From Lysinibacillus sp. SGAir0095 (lineage in GTDB: Bacteria > Bacillota > Bacilli > Bacillales_A > Planococcaceae): a stretch of DNA of 64,000 nucleotides. Below are positions 1 through 9,078 of this stretch, one piece after another. The stretch is taken from positions 830,001-894,000 of the forward strand of contig NZ_CP028083.1 in assembly GCF_005491425.1 (NCBI RefSeq), written 5' to 3'. The notes beneath the pieces were generated by a model. The model was not told where the DNA came from, ran no database searches, and saw nothing but the letters and a program-made list of their open reading frames with translations. Each line of letters opens with the position of its first letter. The first letter of the stretch is position 1. The translations under genes and the position numbers were made by a program.

Positions 1-902
1 TCGACACAAAGGAAATGCTGGATAACGAAAAAGATCCAGAAATGCATGAAATGGTAAAAGAAGAATTTAATGAACTAAATAGTCGCATTCCTGAACTTGA
101 AGAGCGTTTGAGAATTCTGCTGATTCCAAAAGACCCGAACGATGATAAAAACGTAATCATGGAGATTCGTGGAGCAGCAGGTGGAGACGAGGCGAATATT
201 TTTGCCGGGGATTTATTCCGTATGTATACGCGCTATGCTGAAACACAGGGCTGGAAAATTGATATTATGGAAGCTACACCAAATGCAATGGGTGGCTACA
301 AAGAAGTCATTTTCATGATCAATGGCCAAGGTGCTTATTCAAAATTCAAGTACGAAAACGGCGCTCACCGAGTTCAGCGTGTCCCTGCAACAGAGTCACA
401 AGGTCGTATCCATACTTCTACCGCAACGGTTGCATGTTTACCAGAAGTAGAAGAAGTAGATGTTGAAATTCACGAAAAAGATATTCGTGTGGATACTTTT
501 GCATCGTCTGGTGCAGGTGGGCAATCCGTAAATACAACGATGTCAGCTGTTCGTATGACCCATCTTCCAACAGGTGTTGTTGTTTCGATGCAGGATGAGC
601 GTTCTCAGATCAAAAACCGTGAAAAAGCAATGAAGATCTTGCGTGCTCGTGTTGCAGATATGTATATGCAAGAAGCACAAAAGGAAATTGATGCTACTCG
701 TAAATCGGCAGTTGGAACAGGTGATCGTTCTGAACGTATTCGCACATACAACTATCCACAAAATCGTGTCACAGACCACCGCATTGGTTTAACTCTTCAA
801 AAACTTGATATTATCATGGAAGGCAAGCTCGATGAAATCATCGATGCATTAATGCTGGAAGAGCAAGCTTCAAAACTTGCACACTTAAACGATGAAGCAT
901 AA
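1..902 (+). CDS. prfA: Peptide chain release factor 1 (5' end outside window)
   Basis: Class I release factor that reads UAA and UAG and triggers peptide release on the ribosome. The reading frame is open from base 3 with no start in view, so the N-terminal part of this roughly 355-residue family lies upstream; the first in-window ATG (15) is not the true start. Visible motifs are the codon-recognition PxT tripeptide (in [16 protein letters not shown]) and the catalytic GGQ at bases 516-524 in the context [10 protein letters not shown]. The last 11 bases overlap prmC, whose product methylates the GGQ glutamine, so the pair is translationally linked. Identification is secure; only the 5' boundary is missing. 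Confidence 0.97.
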   Translation, partial: DTKEMLDNEKDPEMHEMVKEEFNELNSRIPELEERLRILLIPKDPNDDKNVIMEIRGAAGGDEANIFAGDLFRMYTRYAETQGWKIDIMEATPNAMGGYKEVIFMINGQGAYSKFKYENGAHRVQRVPATESQGRIHTSTATVACLPEVEEVDVEIHEKDIRVDTFASSGAGGQSVNTTMSAVRMTHLPTGVVVSMQDERSQIKNREKAMKILRARVADMYMQEAQKEIDATRKSAVGTGDRSERIRTYNYPQNRVTDHRIGLTLQKLDIIMEGKLDEIIDALMLEEQASKLAHLNDEA

Positions 903-1752
903 AACAATTTTTGAGGCCCTTAATTGGGCTTCTTCTTTTTTAGTAGACAAAGGTCGTGACGAAAATGCTGCGAGATTGCTTATGCAGCACATTTATGCAA
1001 TGAATTACTCGGGTTTGATGATGCGAATGCACGATGCTATAGATGAAGAAAAGTGGAATCAATTTCAAAAAGATGTTGAGGAACATGCGAAGGGTCGCCC
1101 AGTACAATATATAACAGGCGTTGAAGAGTTTTATGGCAGAACTTTTCGTGTCGATGAATCGGTGTTAATTCCTCGTCCAGAAACAGAGGAGTTAATTTTA
1201 GGAACAATCGAGCGTATGAAAAAACTTTTCGGAGATGGAACTGAGCTCAAGCTTGCAGATATTGGAACGGGCAGTGGAGCCATAGCAATTACCATGAAAA
1301 AAGAATGGCCAACTGCAGAAGTGGTTGCAACAGATATCTCTGAGGCAGCACTCGAAACTGCAAAAATGAATGCACGGCAGCTTCAGGCGAATATCGAATT
1401 CCGTTTAGGAGATTTAACTGCACCTCTTGAAGAAGAAAAATGGGACGTTATTTTATCAAATCCGCCGTATATTGCATTTGATGAGGCTAAAGAAATGTCA
1501 GAAATTGTATTGGATCATGAACCCCATTCGGCACTTTTTGCTGATGAAGATGGGTTAATCCTTTACAGAAAACTTGCTGAACAATTACCGAATCTAGTGA
1601 AAAAGCCTGCTTTAATAGGTGTTGAAATTGGTTATACACAGGGTGAAGCTGTGGCGAATTTCTTCAAATCTACTTTTCCGCAGGGGAAAATTGATATCGT
1701 AAAAGATATAAATCAAAAAAATCGAATAGTTTTTTGTGAAATCAATGTATAA
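892..1752 (+). CDS. prmC: Release factor glutamine N5-methyltransferase PrmC (HemK)
   Basis: SAM-dependent methylase that modifies the glutamine of the GGQ motif in release factors. At 286 residues it has the family's usual length. It has an N-terminal helical substrate-binding domain (about 1-75) and a Rossmann methylase domain with the SAM loop GTGSG at residues 125-129 and the catalytic NPPY at 190-193. The ATG at 892 lies inside the end of prfA in another frame, and the start has no strong SD, consistent with coupling to prfA. The prfA-prmC order is nearly universal in Firmicutes. Confidence 0.96.
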   Translation: MKHKTIFEALNWASSFLVDKGRDENAARLLMQHIYAMNYSGLMMRMHDAIDEEKWNQFQKDVEEHAKGRPVQYITGVEEFYGRTFRVDESVLIPRPETEELILGTIERMKKLFGDGTELKLADIGTGSGAIAITMKKEWPTAEVVATDISEAALETAKMNARQLQANIEFRLGDLTAPLEEEKWDVILSNPPYIAFDEAKEMSEIVLDHEPHSALFADEDGLILYRKLAEQLPNLVKKPALIGVEIGYTQGEAVANFFKSTFPQGKIDIVKDINQKNRIVFCEINV

Positions 1753-1793
1753 AAATCTCTCTTCCAGCCAATTATGATGTCAGGGAGGGATTT
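1753..1793 (+). promoter_or_regulatory. Hairpin covering the spoIIR ribosome binding site
   Basis: AAATCTCTC (1753-1761) can pair with GAGGGATTT (1785-1793) over 9 bp with one G-U, leaving a 23-nt loop. The 3' arm contains most of the SD (GGGAGGG) of spoIIR, whose ATG is at 1797. The structure could reduce spoIIR translation on read-through mRNA from prfA-prmC. Pairing is read directly; the regulatory role is inference. Confidence 0.35.
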
Positions 1794-1796
1794 AAT

Positions 1797-2417
1797 ATGT
1801 TAAACGATTACGAGATTACAAGAGTTGAGAATACAAATGCCATTCATCCAATAGTAAGTCTATTAAAACTAGTAGCTATTGCAGTAGCCATTGTTTGCTC
1901 TATTATTTTGGTACCCAATGTGATTGAACAAGTCTATGAAACTAGAAGTAATTTAGTGGATGATAGTTTGAAAATTCGAGTAGTGGCAAATAGTAATACC
2001 GATGCCGATCAACAACTAAAAACAGAAATGGTGGAAAACCTAACGCCATTTTTTACACAAATTCAAAAAAATGAACAATCGAATCTTGAAAATGATGAGG
2101 TTTATGCAGAGCTTGCAACTTACGTCGAAAAAAATTATGCGAGTGAAGATGTAAAAATCAATATTGGGGAAAACTTAATACCACCTAAATTAGAATCAAA
2201 TATGTTTTATCCACAATATCACTATAACTCACTGGTGCTAACTATTGGTGAAGGACGTGGGGATAATTGGTGGTGCACGATCTTCTCAAATGTTTGCGAG
2301 CGTTCTGCTGATAAGGATAAAGAAAAAGAAGAAGCTAAAAAAACAGATGAGGAAGAAGAGGAAAAACCAAAAGTAACCTTTGTTGTTTGGGAATGGGTGA
2401 AAAAACTATTTGCGTAA
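1797..2417 (+). CDS. spoIIR: Stage II sporulation protein R
   Basis: Forespore-made signalling protein that, in Bacillus, activates SpoIIGA cleavage of pro-sigma-E in the mother cell. The 206-residue product has one N-terminal membrane segment (about residues 22-43), the family stretch IRVVANSNTDADQQLK and the diagnostic GRGDNWWCTIFSNVC motif near residue 150. Past that motif is a charged K/E/D-rich stretch, then the usual short hydrophobic end. SD GGGAGGG precedes the ATG at 1797. Placement between prmC and ywlC matches B. subtilis. Regulation by sigma-F is expected from the family; I did not identify the promoter with confidence. Confidence 0.92.
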   Translation: MLNDYEITRVENTNAIHPIVSLLKLVAIAVAIVCSIILVPNVIEQVYETRSNLVDDSLKIRVVANSNTDADQQLKTEMVENLTPFFTQIQKNEQSNLENDEVYAELATYVEKNYASEDVKINIGENLIPPKLESNMFYPQYHYNSLVLTIGEGRGDNWWCTIFSNVCERSADKDKEKEEAKKTDEEEEEKPKVTFVVWEWVKKLFA

Positions 2418-2420
2418 AAG

Positions 2421-2576
2421 TTATTAACAATATTCTGAAAGTTATGCACATTTGATTGGACATATCCACATAATGGTCTTAGGCGACTGCAAAAAATATA
2501 GAAAAGGAGGAGGTATAATGGAAACAATTCGAATGCTTGTGGATAATAATTTAAATAGTGAGAAAAGTTATGCACA
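2421..2576. promoter_or_regulatory. DnaA-box cluster at the ywlC 5' end
   Basis: Three perfect matches to TTATNCACA lie within 135 bp: TTATGCACA at 2442-2450 (+), TTATCCACA at 2538-2546 (read as TGTGGATAA, so - strand) and TTATGCACA at 2568-2576 (+). Two 8-of-9 matches add to the cluster: TTATTAACA at 2421-2429 and ATATCCACA ending at 2470. They span the ywlC promoter region and its first codons. From memory, ywlC is one of the loci bound by DnaA outside oriC in B. subtilis, so the cluster is likely a conserved DnaA target. Confidence 0.65.
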
Positions 2577-3552
2577 AGCGGTGGATTTATTAAATAATGG
2601 GGAAGTTGTAGCATTTCCAACTGAGACGGTTTATGGTCTTGGAGCTGACGCGACGAATGATGTAGCGGTAAAAAAGATATTTGAAGCAAAAGGCCGCCCT
2701 TCTGACAACCCATTAATTGTACATATTGGAACAAGAGAAGAAGTTTCGAATTATATAGAAGAAATTCCCGAAATTGCGGTGAAGCTAATGGATACTTTCT
2801 GGCCAGGACCATTAACTGTCATAATGAAAGCAAAAAAAGGCTTACTAGCCAAGAGCGTTACTGCTGGTTTAACTACAGTAGGGATGCGTATGCCAGATCA
2901 TGAAGTTGCCTTAGAATTACTTAGAAAGCTGAAAAAACCTGTGGCGGCTCCTAGTGCGAATCGAAGTGGGAAACCAAGCCCTACAAAAGCTATTCATGTC
3001 GAAGAAGATCTCAAAGGGAGTATCCCATTAATCTTAGATGGTGGGGCTACTGGAATTGGAATTGAATCGACAGTGCTTGATGTGACGGTAAATCCGCCAG
3101 TAATCCTGCGACCAGGAGGAGTAACGAAGGAAATGCTGGAAGAAGTAATCGGGGATGTAATCCTTCCGACGAAATCACAGGAAAAGCTGGAGTCAACACC
3201 AAAAGCACCAGGTATGAAATACACACATTATGCACCGAACGCACCTGTCTATCTAGTCGAAAGTAATCCAGCAGTAGTAAGTGACGCCATAAAAAGACTT
3301 AAAACGGAAGGTCAAAAGATCGCTCTTCTTGCACCAATCTCCTTTGAAAAGCTGGGGGCAGACTATTTCTTCCCTTACGGAGTTGAGGGAGACAAAGAAA
3401 TGATGAGCACGAAATTATATGACGACCTAAGAGCTTGCGATAAAACAGAAGCCACAATAATATTAGCCACTACAACCACTACAGAAGGTGTAGGAGCAGC
3501 CATCATGAATCGCTTAGAAAAAGCAGCAGGTGGAAAGTGGTATAACAAGTAG
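2518..3552 (+). CDS. ywlC: L-threonylcarbamoyladenylate synthase (Sua5/TsaC/YwlC)
   Basis: Makes threonylcarbamoyl-AMP from threonine, bicarbonate and ATP for the t6A37 modification of ANN-decoding tRNAs. The 344-residue protein is a two-domain Sua5: an N-terminal YrdC fold (about residues 15-205, with FPTETVYGLGADA, KGRPSDNPLIVHI and SANRSGKPSPT) plus a C-terminal Sua5 domain after the linker PGMKYTHYAPNAPVYLV. An in-frame ATG exists at 2452, but the ATG at 2518 is preceded by AGGAGGAGG at good spacing, so 2518 is chosen. DnaA boxes overlap the 5' end. Confidence 0.94.
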   Translation: METIRMLVDNNLNSEKSYAQAVDLLNNGEVVAFPTETVYGLGADATNDVAVKKIFEAKGRPSDNPLIVHIGTREEVSNYIEEIPEIAVKLMDTFWPGPLTVIMKAKKGLLAKSVTAGLTTVGMRMPDHEVALELLRKLKKPVAAPSANRSGKPSPTKAIHVEEDLKGSIPLILDGGATGIGIESTVLDVTVNPPVILRPGGVTKEMLEEVIGDVILPTKSQEKLESTPKAPGMKYTHYAPNAPVYLVESNPAVVSDAIKRLKTEGQKIALLAPISFEKLGADYFFPYGVEGDKEMMSTKLYDDLRACDKTEATIILATTTTTEGVGAAIMNRLEKAAGGKWYNK

Positions 3553-3560
3553 AATATGTA

Positions 3561-3600
3561 AAGCTTCACTTTTGTTTCTAACAAAAGTGAAGCTTTTTTT
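3561..3600 (+). terminator. Intrinsic terminator after ywlC
   Basis: Perfect 14-bp stem (AAGCTTCACTTTTG and its complement) with a 7-nt loop, followed by an uninterrupted T tract. Confidence 0.92.
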
Positions 3601-3778
3601 CGAGATGAGCTATGTCAATGTCGACAGGAAATTATCGAACTTAATTTAGTATCGAAATATAATTATTTTACTAATAGTGGACTTTTAAAACTTAATAAAA
3701 GAGCAACATGAATCCATTGATAATGGCGGAGGGCGAGGCATATGATAGTAGAAAACTTATAAAGGAAAGAGGACTATT

Positions 3779-4285
3779 TTGGAAGAAATACTTATGGGAC
3801 TTATTGTAGCACTCGATGTAGTGGCACTTTATTTGCTGCTGCCGGATGTAAAACAGCGTTTCCTCCTTTCAATATGGACAGCCCTTCTACATATGATATT
3901 TCCAATTGTTGGTTTTACGGTAGGTAGTTGGATGGTGAGCATCCTATTACAATGGTCTAATTTAGTTTCGAGTATTTTGCTATTTTCAATTGGCTTACAG
4001 TTGATACTTTCGACAAGAAATCGACAAACAATTGCGATTCCTATCACAATTTTAGCAATAACAGCAAGTTTAGACACCTTTTCAGTAAGCATATCTTTTG
4101 GTATGCTAAATTTACAAAAGTATTTATTTATATTCAGTGCAGGACTATGGACCTTTATGCTTTCTTACATTTCCTTATATATCGCAAAAAAGCGCCTGAA
4201 ATTTAAAGGAGATGGGCTAAAATGGTTGGCAGGAAGTGCACTAATTATCATCGGTATCTATTCATTTATTTATCATATCGAATAA
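3779..4285 (+). CDS. mntP: MntP-like manganese efflux membrane protein (YwlD)
   Basis: Polytopic inner-membrane protein of 168 residues with about six hydrophobic helices, resembling the MntP/DUF204 family that exports Mn2+. Two internally repeated halves each carry an acidic residue in a helix (LDVVAL, Asp13; ASLDTFSVSISFGM, Asp99), as in MntP. The start is TTG at 3779, preceded by AAAGGAAAGAGG. It sits between ywlC and ywlE, exactly where B. subtilis has ywlD/mntP. No yybP-ykoY manganese riboswitch was recognised in the 226-base gap upstream. The family call is firm; Mn2+ specificity rests on the family. Confidence 0.78.
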   Translation: MEEILMGLIVALDVVALYLLLPDVKQRFLLSIWTALLHMIFPIVGFTVGSWMVSILLQWSNLVSSILLFSIGLQLILSTRNRQTIAIPITILAITASLDTFSVSISFGMLNLQKYLFIFSAGLWTFMLSYISLYIAKKRLKFKGDGLKWLAGSALIIIGIYSFIYHIE

Positions 4286-4308
4286 CCTAAAAGAAAGAGT
4301 GGACGCAC

Positions 4309-4758
4309 GTGAATATTTATTTCATTTGTACTGGCAATACTTGTAGAAGTCCTATGGCAGAAGCTATTTTACGACATAAAAAACTTGATGGGGTACAGGT
4401 TAAATCAGCAGGTATATATGCAATGGAAGGAGGAGAGATTTCAGAAAATGCAAAGGCAGTACTCGCACAAGAACAAATAGACTTTAGTCATATTACGTCC
4501 CAAGTGAAGCAAGAGGATATTGAGTGGGCAGATTTAATTTTAACAATGACCTTAGCTCACAAAAATATGATTTTGCATTCATTCCCAAATACACAAGGCA
4601 AAACCTTTACATTAAAAGAATATGTGGTTCCTTTTAGCTCAAAGGATGTATCGGATCCATTTGGTGGAGATATCGCAACTTATAAACAAACTTATCTAGA
4701 ATTAAATCGATTAATAGACGAATTACTTATGAAATTTTCTGGAGGTAGCACCAAATAA
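4309..4758 (+). CDS. ywlE: Protein arginine phosphatase YwlE (low-MW phosphatase fold)
   Basis: Low-molecular-weight phosphatase of 149 residues with the P-loop CTGNTCRSP: nucleophile Cys7, Cys12 and Arg13, plus general-acid Asp116 in DPFGG. Position 11 is Thr rather than the Ile/Leu of tyrosine-specific relatives. In B. subtilis YwlE and its relatives that Thr selects phosphoarginine, so the product probably removes McsB-made phosphoarginine marks. The start is GTG at 4309. The stop codon overlaps the start of the chemotaxis-receptor gene by one base, suggesting coupled translation. The substrate assignment is inference from the motif. Confidence 0.9.
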   Translation: MNIYFICTGNTCRSPMAEAILRHKKLDGVQVKSAGIYAMEGGEISENAKAVLAQEQIDFSHITSQVKQEDIEWADLILTMTLAHKNMILHSFPNTQGKTFTLKEYVVPFSSKDVSDPFGGDIATYKQTYLELNRLIDELLMKFSGGSTK

Positions 4759-6050
4759 TGAAAAATAAAACATTTAGCTTACGCAAAAAATTAGTTTTAT
4801 TTGTAGGTATTTTAGCTTTCGTTACGTATTCAACAAGTTTTGTATTTATACACTATCTTCACCCAATGTTCTTCTCACAGTTTATCGAAAATCAGAGAGT
4901 CTTTGAAATTCTTACATATGTTCTAGGAATCACTTGGTCTTGTATCTTAGCTGGTATTTTCAGTGGCATTTTAGTAAAACCATTGCAACAGCTTGAAAAA
5001 TCAGCAACGCTAGTAGCAGAAGGGAAAATTGGACAGGATGTCGATGTGCCAAAATCTCGTGATGAAATCGCTTCTGTTGCTGAAGCATTCCAGCTGATGG
5101 TGACAAATCTTCGACAAATGGTAGAAAGCATTGAAGGCAACTTCAATAAAACAAATGAAGTAATTATTGAACTTTCCGAGCAAACATCATCTGCTTCACG
5201 TAAAGCAGAAGGAATTGCCCAGACGGTTAGCCAAATTTCTCAGGGGGCAGAAGGTTCTGCAGTTGCAGTGCAGGATACTGTCGAAGCGATTGAAGATGTA
5301 CGTCAATTAGCATCGGAAGTAAATACGCGTGCGCTTAATTCAGCAAATCAATCAAAGCAAATTATTCATAACCTACAAACAACAACGGATTCAATACAAG
5401 GGTTAGTTAATAGCATCCAACAAATTGCGCAAGGAAACGAAAAAGCTCTTGGCAATATTCATCAGCTTGAAAAAAATGCCGAACAAATCGAACGCATCAT
5501 CGGATTGGTTGGGGACATTGCGGCACAAACAAACCTTTTAGCTTTAAATGCTTCTATAGAAGCGGCACGTGCTGGAGAACATGGAAAAGGCTTTGCGGTT
5601 GTTGCAGAAGAAGTACGTAGTTTAGCAGATGAAAGTGCAAAAGCTGTTCAAGGCATTACGAGCCTGATACAAACAATGCAAGAAAACGTATCGATTGTTG
5701 TTAAGCAAATGAACGAACAGGTAAGCTTTGCGGTAAATGAATCTTCAAAGGTTTCTGAAACGACCGAAACAGTAGAAGGTATGGCTTTAAGTGTACGTGA
5801 AATGGCAGATGCAGTGGTGACGATTTCGCAACTTGTTGAAAAACAAATGGTGAATATTGAAACAACAGCACGTCAATCTCAAGAAGTAGCAGCCATCGCG
5901 CAACAAACTTCTGCTGGTGCTCAGGAAGTACGGGGATCAACAGAAGAGCAAGCCTATGCAATCGAACAGGTCGAAAATCTTTCAAAAGACCTCAAGCGCC
6001 AATCTGAACAACTATATAAAATGATCCAACAATTCGATCGCACAAATTAA
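4758..6050 (+). CDS. Methyl-accepting chemotaxis protein without extracellular sensor domain
   Basis: A 430-residue receptor with two close transmembrane helices (about 10-33 and 46-70) and only a short loop between them. A HAMP domain follows (about 70-125, starting [14 protein letters not shown]), then a long coiled-coil signalling domain whose tip contains [20 protein letters not shown] and the CheA/CheW-binding region [16 protein letters not shown]. With no Cache or four-helix sensor, it may sense membrane state, temperature or a partner, or signal from the cytoplasm. It is inserted between ywlE and rpiB, a position where B. subtilis has none, and it starts within the ywlE stop codon. Confidence 0.92.
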   Translation: MKNKTFSLRKKLVLFVGILAFVTYSTSFVFIHYLHPMFFSQFIENQRVFEILTYVLGITWSCILAGIFSGILVKPLQQLEKSATLVAEGKIGQDVDVPKSRDEIASVAEAFQLMVTNLRQMVESIEGNFNKTNEVIIELSEQTSSASRKAEGIAQTVSQISQGAEGSAVAVQDTVEAIEDVRQLASEVNTRALNSANQSKQIIHNLQTTTDSIQGLVNSIQQIAQGNEKALGNIHQLEKNAEQIERIIGLVGDIAAQTNLLALNASIEAARAGEHGKGFAVVAEEVRSLADESAKAVQGITSLIQTMQENVSIVVKQMNEQVSFAVNESSKVSETTETVEGMALSVREMADAVVTISQLVEKQMVNIETTARQSQEVAAIAQQTSAGAQEVRGSTEEQAYAIEQVENLSKDLKRQSEQLYKMIQQFDRTN

Positions 6051-6054
6051 TCTT

Positions 6055-6088
6055 AAAAATCCTCATGCACTGGCATGAGGATTTTTTG
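6055..6088 (+). terminator. Intrinsic terminator after the receptor gene
   Basis: Stem AAAAATCCTCATGC / GCATGAGGATTTTT with a short loop and T run, ending the ywlE-receptor unit just before repeat element A. Confidence 0.9.
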
Positions 6089-6097
6089 TTCAATGGA

Positions 6098-6171
6098 AAT
6101 TGTGTGAAAATTGTTTGTGTACCTGGTACGTAAAATATTCAGAATTGTGTGTGTACCTGGTACACACACAA
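6098..6171. repeat. REP-like palindromic repeat, element A
   Basis: Two direct units containing TGTGTACCTGGTAC (cores near 6118-6129 and 6151-6163), separated by TAAAATATTCAGAA. The second unit is a perfect interrupted palindrome at 6145-6171: 13-bp arms (TTGTGTGTGTACC and complement) around a single T. The first 50 bases closely match element E (50725-50775), including a shared TTGTGTGAAAATTGT lead-in. It is one of five family members in the window; see the RAYT gene at 49938-50531. The open frame across it (6100-6285) shows no coding character. Confidence 0.85.
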
Positions 6172-6362
6172 ATTTCGCTCATACACGAATTATCCAGAAA
6201 AAAAAGTATAAGAATTATACTAAAATATGAACGAAATCTCGTTTGTTATATGGAATATTCGTATTTTGATCAAAAGATTATGTGAATGTTTACAAAATAC
6301 ATGTAAATCTTTCGCGATTAGTGGTAAACTGTACATGACAATACACACTAGGAGGGTACGTA

Positions 6363-6800
6363 GTGAAAATTGCAATTTCTTCAGACCACGGTGGGAATAA
6401 CTTACGAAAAGAAATTATGACACTATTAGATGAACAAAACATTAGCTATCAGGATTTTGGTCCACAATCTAGTGATTCTGTCGATTATCCTGATTTTGCA
6501 AAACCAGTAGCTGATGGAGTAGCAAATGGCGAATTTGATCGTGGAATTTTAATTTGTGGAACTGGCATTGGTATGTCAATTGCTGCAAATAAGGTTAAAG
6601 GGATTCGTTGTGCACTTGTTCATGATGTATTCAGTGCTAAAGCAACTCGTTGCCACAATGATTCAAATATTTTAGCTATGGGTGAACGCGTGATCGGACC
6701 AGGGCTAGCAGTTGAAATCGTTAATGCATGGTTAGGCACTGAGTTTGAAGGTGGCCGTCATACACGCCGAATTGAAAAAATTACAGAGCTTGAAGGGTAA
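6363..6800 (+). CDS. rpiB: Ribose-5-phosphate isomerase B
   Basis: Interconverts ribose 5-phosphate and ribulose 5-phosphate in the non-oxidative pentose phosphate pathway. The 145-residue RpiB/LacAB fold begins MKIAISSDHGGNNLRKE and contains the catalytic-loop motif GILICGTGIGMSIAANK and the C-terminal GRHTRRI typical of the family. The start is GTG at 6363 with SD AGGAGGG eight bases upstream. The gene opens the rpiB-ywlG pair upstream of glyA, as in B. subtilis (ywlF). A TTTACA/TGTAAA inverted repeat at about 6291-6309 lies in the promoter region. Confidence 0.94.
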   Translation: MKIAISSDHGGNNLRKEIMTLLDEQNISYQDFGPQSSDSVDYPDFAKPVADGVANGEFDRGILICGTGIGMSIAANKVKGIRCALVHDVFSAKATRCHNDSNILAMGERVIGPGLAVEIVNAWLGTEFEGGRHTRRIEKITELEG

Positions 6801-6810
6801 GTGACTAGCG

Positions 6811-7368
6811 ATGGTTTCATTTCAACAGGTTCAATCACAATTGTCGCAGTTGCTAAATGAATTAGAACAACAGGTAAGTTTTTTGCCAAAGCAGTTATTT
6901 GTCATCGGCTGCTCGACATCTGAAATTGCAGGTTCTCGAATTGGAACTTCAGGTGCTGTTGAGATAGCAGAAGTACTATATGAAGAGTTTTCAAAATTTG
7001 CCCAAAAGCACGGTATTTATCTAGTCTTTCAAGGCTGTGAGCATATAAACCGCGCACTAACAATGGAAGCTGAAGCAGCACAATTATATTCATTGGAACC
7101 GGTAACGGTTATTCCTGTAAAACATGCAGGCGGTTCAATGTCTGCCCATGCCTATACAAAATTTAAAAATCCAGTTGTTGTGGAGCAAGTACGTGCACAC
7201 AGTGGGATTGATATCGGGCAAACAATCATTGGGATGCATCTAAAAGAAGTGGTGATACCAGTTCGAACATCCATCCGCCAAATTGGGGAAGCAATTGTAA
7301 CTATAGCAACAACTCGTCCGAAATTAATCGGAGGCGAAAGAGCAGTCTATATTAGAACAGTTGAATAG
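6811..7368 (+). CDS. ywlG: YwlG family protein (DUF436), function unknown
   Basis: A 185-residue protein matching the conserved Firmicute YwlG/DUF436 family (VIGCSTSEIAGSRIGTSGAVEIAEVLYEE near the start, HAGGSMSAHAYTKFKNPVVVE in the middle). No biochemical role is known to me. It starts 10 bases after rpiB and precedes glyA; this rpiB-ywlG-glyA order is shared with B. subtilis and suggests a housekeeping link to pentose or one-carbon metabolism, which is inference. The ATG is fixed by the tight spacing and family start. Confidence 0.85.
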   Translation: MVSFQQVQSQLSQLLNELEQQVSFLPKQLFVIGCSTSEIAGSRIGTSGAVEIAEVLYEEFSKFAQKHGIYLVFQGCEHINRALTMEAEAAQLYSLEPVTVIPVKHAGGSMSAHAYTKFKNPVVVEQVRAHSGIDIGQTIIGMHLKEVVIPVRTSIRQIGEAIVTIATTRPKLIGGERAVYIRTVE

Positions 7369-7421
7369 CTTATAGAAAAATAGAAGAATCAGAGAAGTTT
7401 GAAAAGGTAAAATGAATTTGG

Positions 7422-7448
7422 GAAAAAAATCCGAAAATAGGATTTTTC
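7422..7448 (+). terminator. Possible terminator between ywlG and glyA
   Basis: A hairpin pairs GAAAAA(A)ATCC with GGATTTTTC around a 7-nt loop, with T residues in the 3' arm. It is short and AU-rich, so termination is likely partial. Confidence 0.4.
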
Positions 7449-7486
7449 ATTAATAAAAATGAAAGAATTTTAGGGGGATTTAGACA

Positions 7487-8746
7487 ATGGCTTATGAAAA
7501 AGTTGCAGCACAAGATAAAGCGGTATTAGAAGGTATTTTAGCAGAGAAAAAACGTCAACAAGCAAACATCGAGTTAATCGCATCAGAAAATATCGTTACT
7601 GAAGCAGTAATGGAAGCACAAGGATCAGTATTAACAAACAAATATGCTGAAGGTTACCCAGGTAGACGCTACTATGGTGGCTGTGAGCATGTAGACGTTG
7701 TTGAAGATATTGCTCGTGACCGTGTAAAACAGATTTTTGGCGCTGAATATGCAAACGTTCAACCGCACTCTGGTGCACAAGCTAATATGGCTGTATACTT
7801 CACAGTTCTTGAACCAGGCGATACAGTCCTAGGTATGAACCTTTCACACGGCGGGCACTTAACACATGGCTCTCCTGTAAACTTCTCTGGTGTTCAATAT
7901 AAATTTGTAGAGTATGGTGTAACTAAAGATACGCATGTAATCGACTATGAAGATGTCCGTGCAAAAGCTTTAGAACATAAGCCAAAGCTTATCGTTGCTG
8001 GTGCTTCTGCATACCCACGTGAAATCGACTTTAAGAAATTCCGTGAAATTGCAGATGAAGTAGGCGCATACTTCATGGTAGATATGGCTCATATCGCTGG
8101 TCTTGTAGCTACTGGTGAACATCAATCTCCAGTACCTTACGCAGATTTCGTTACCTCAACAACACATAAAACATTACGTGGTCCACGTGGAGGGTTAATT
8201 TTAACTTCTGAAGAATGGGGTAAAAAGATTGATAAATCCGTATTCCCTGGAATTCAAGGTGGCCCATTAATGCACGTAATCGCTGCAAAAGCTGTTGCAT
8301 TTGGTGAAGCGTTACAACCAGAATTCAAAGAATACGCTAAACAAATAAAAGCTAACGCGAAAGCACTTGCTGAAACTTTACAAGCGGAAGGCCTAGAATT
8401 AGTATCTGGTGGAACGGATAACCATTTATTATTAGTAAACGTAAAATCAGTAGGGTTGACTGGTAAAGTCGCTGAGAAAGTACTTGATGAAGTAGGACTT
8501 ACAACTAATAAAAACACAATCCCTTACGATGAAGAAAAACCATTCGTAACTTCTGGAATCCGTCTTGGTACAGCAGCTGTAACTAGCCGTGGCTTCAAAG
8601 AAGAAGATTTAAAAGAAGTTGGTTTAATCATTGCCAAACTTCTTAAAAACCCAGAAGATGAAGCAGTAAAACAAGAAGCAACAGATCGCGTAAAAGTTTT
8701 AACTGACAAATACCCAATCTACGAAGAGTTAGTAACAAATATTTAA
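7487..8746 (+). CDS. glyA: Serine hydroxymethyltransferase
   Basis: PLP enzyme converting serine and tetrahydrofolate to glycine and 5,10-methylene-THF, the main entry of one-carbon units. At 419 residues it is full length. The PLP lysine is Lys228 in [13 protein letters not shown]; other family blocks are [35 protein letters not shown] and [21 protein letters not shown] precedes the ATG. The codon choice is that of a well-expressed gene. A terminator follows directly, so glyA ends its own unit. Confidence 0.97.
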   Translation: MAYEKVAAQDKAVLEGILAEKKRQQANIELIASENIVTEAVMEAQGSVLTNKYAEGYPGRRYYGGCEHVDVVEDIARDRVKQIFGAEYANVQPHSGAQANMAVYFTVLEPGDTVLGMNLSHGGHLTHGSPVNFSGVQYKFVEYGVTKDTHVIDYEDVRAKALEHKPKLIVAGASAYPREIDFKKFREIADEVGAYFMVDMAHIAGLVATGEHQSPVPYADFVTSTTHKTLRGPRGGLILTSEEWGKKIDKSVFPGIQGGPLMHVIAAKAVAFGEALQPEFKEYAKQIKANAKALAETLQAEGLELVSGGTDNHLLLVNVKSVGLTGKVAEKVLDEVGLTTNKNTIPYDEEKPFVTSGIRLGTAAVTSRGFKEEDLKEVGLIIAKLLKNPEDEAVKQEATDRVKVLTDKYPIYEELVTNI

Positions 8747-8750
8747 TCCC

Positions 8751-8786
8751 AAAAGCTGGTGAGGATCTTCCTCGCTAGCTTTTTTA
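8751..8786 (+). terminator. Intrinsic terminator after glyA
   Basis: Stem AAAAGCTGGTGAGG / CCTCGCTAGCTTTT (with mismatches) followed by a T run, starting four bases after the glyA stop. Confidence 0.85.
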
Positions 8787-9078
8787 ACTGGAGTGAGAGA
8801 GCATCGGAGAAAGATAGATATTCACCAGAATCCACCCTGAATTTCACTTAGTTTTTAATTTTGTCAAACGTCGATTATGTAAATAAGTCGTCCCTAAATT
8901 TATAAACGACATAAAGAACCAATTAAAATTTCACAAATGGCATCGAACTTCCAAAAAGCTATTCGACATATTGTTTTATGTTATGACTTTTTTTGATATA
9001 CTAGGCTAGATAAAGTGAAACTGCATTTAGCTGGGGAAGGTCTCACTAAATGCCAGGTTACAAAAGGAGCGAAACCAA
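8787..9078 (+). promoter_or_regulatory. upp leader with stem-loop
   Basis: No gene is seen here. A perfect 8-bp stem GCATTTAG (9023-9030) / CTAAATGC (9046-9053) with a 15-nt loop lies just ahead of the upp SD (AAAGGAGCG). A -10-like TATACT sits at 8997-9002 without a well-placed -35. The hairpin has no T tract, so it may be a binding site or stability element rather than a terminator. Confidence 0.35.

Noticed and set aside
2222-2812. 196-codon minus-strand open frame over spoIIR and ywlC
   Set aside because: It overlaps two well-supported genes; its Ser/Leu-rich product is typical of antisense to Glu/Lys-rich coding DNA.
6100-6285. 61-codon open frame after the receptor terminator
   Set aside because: It is created by repeat element A, has no SD and reads as low-complexity text from the palindromes.
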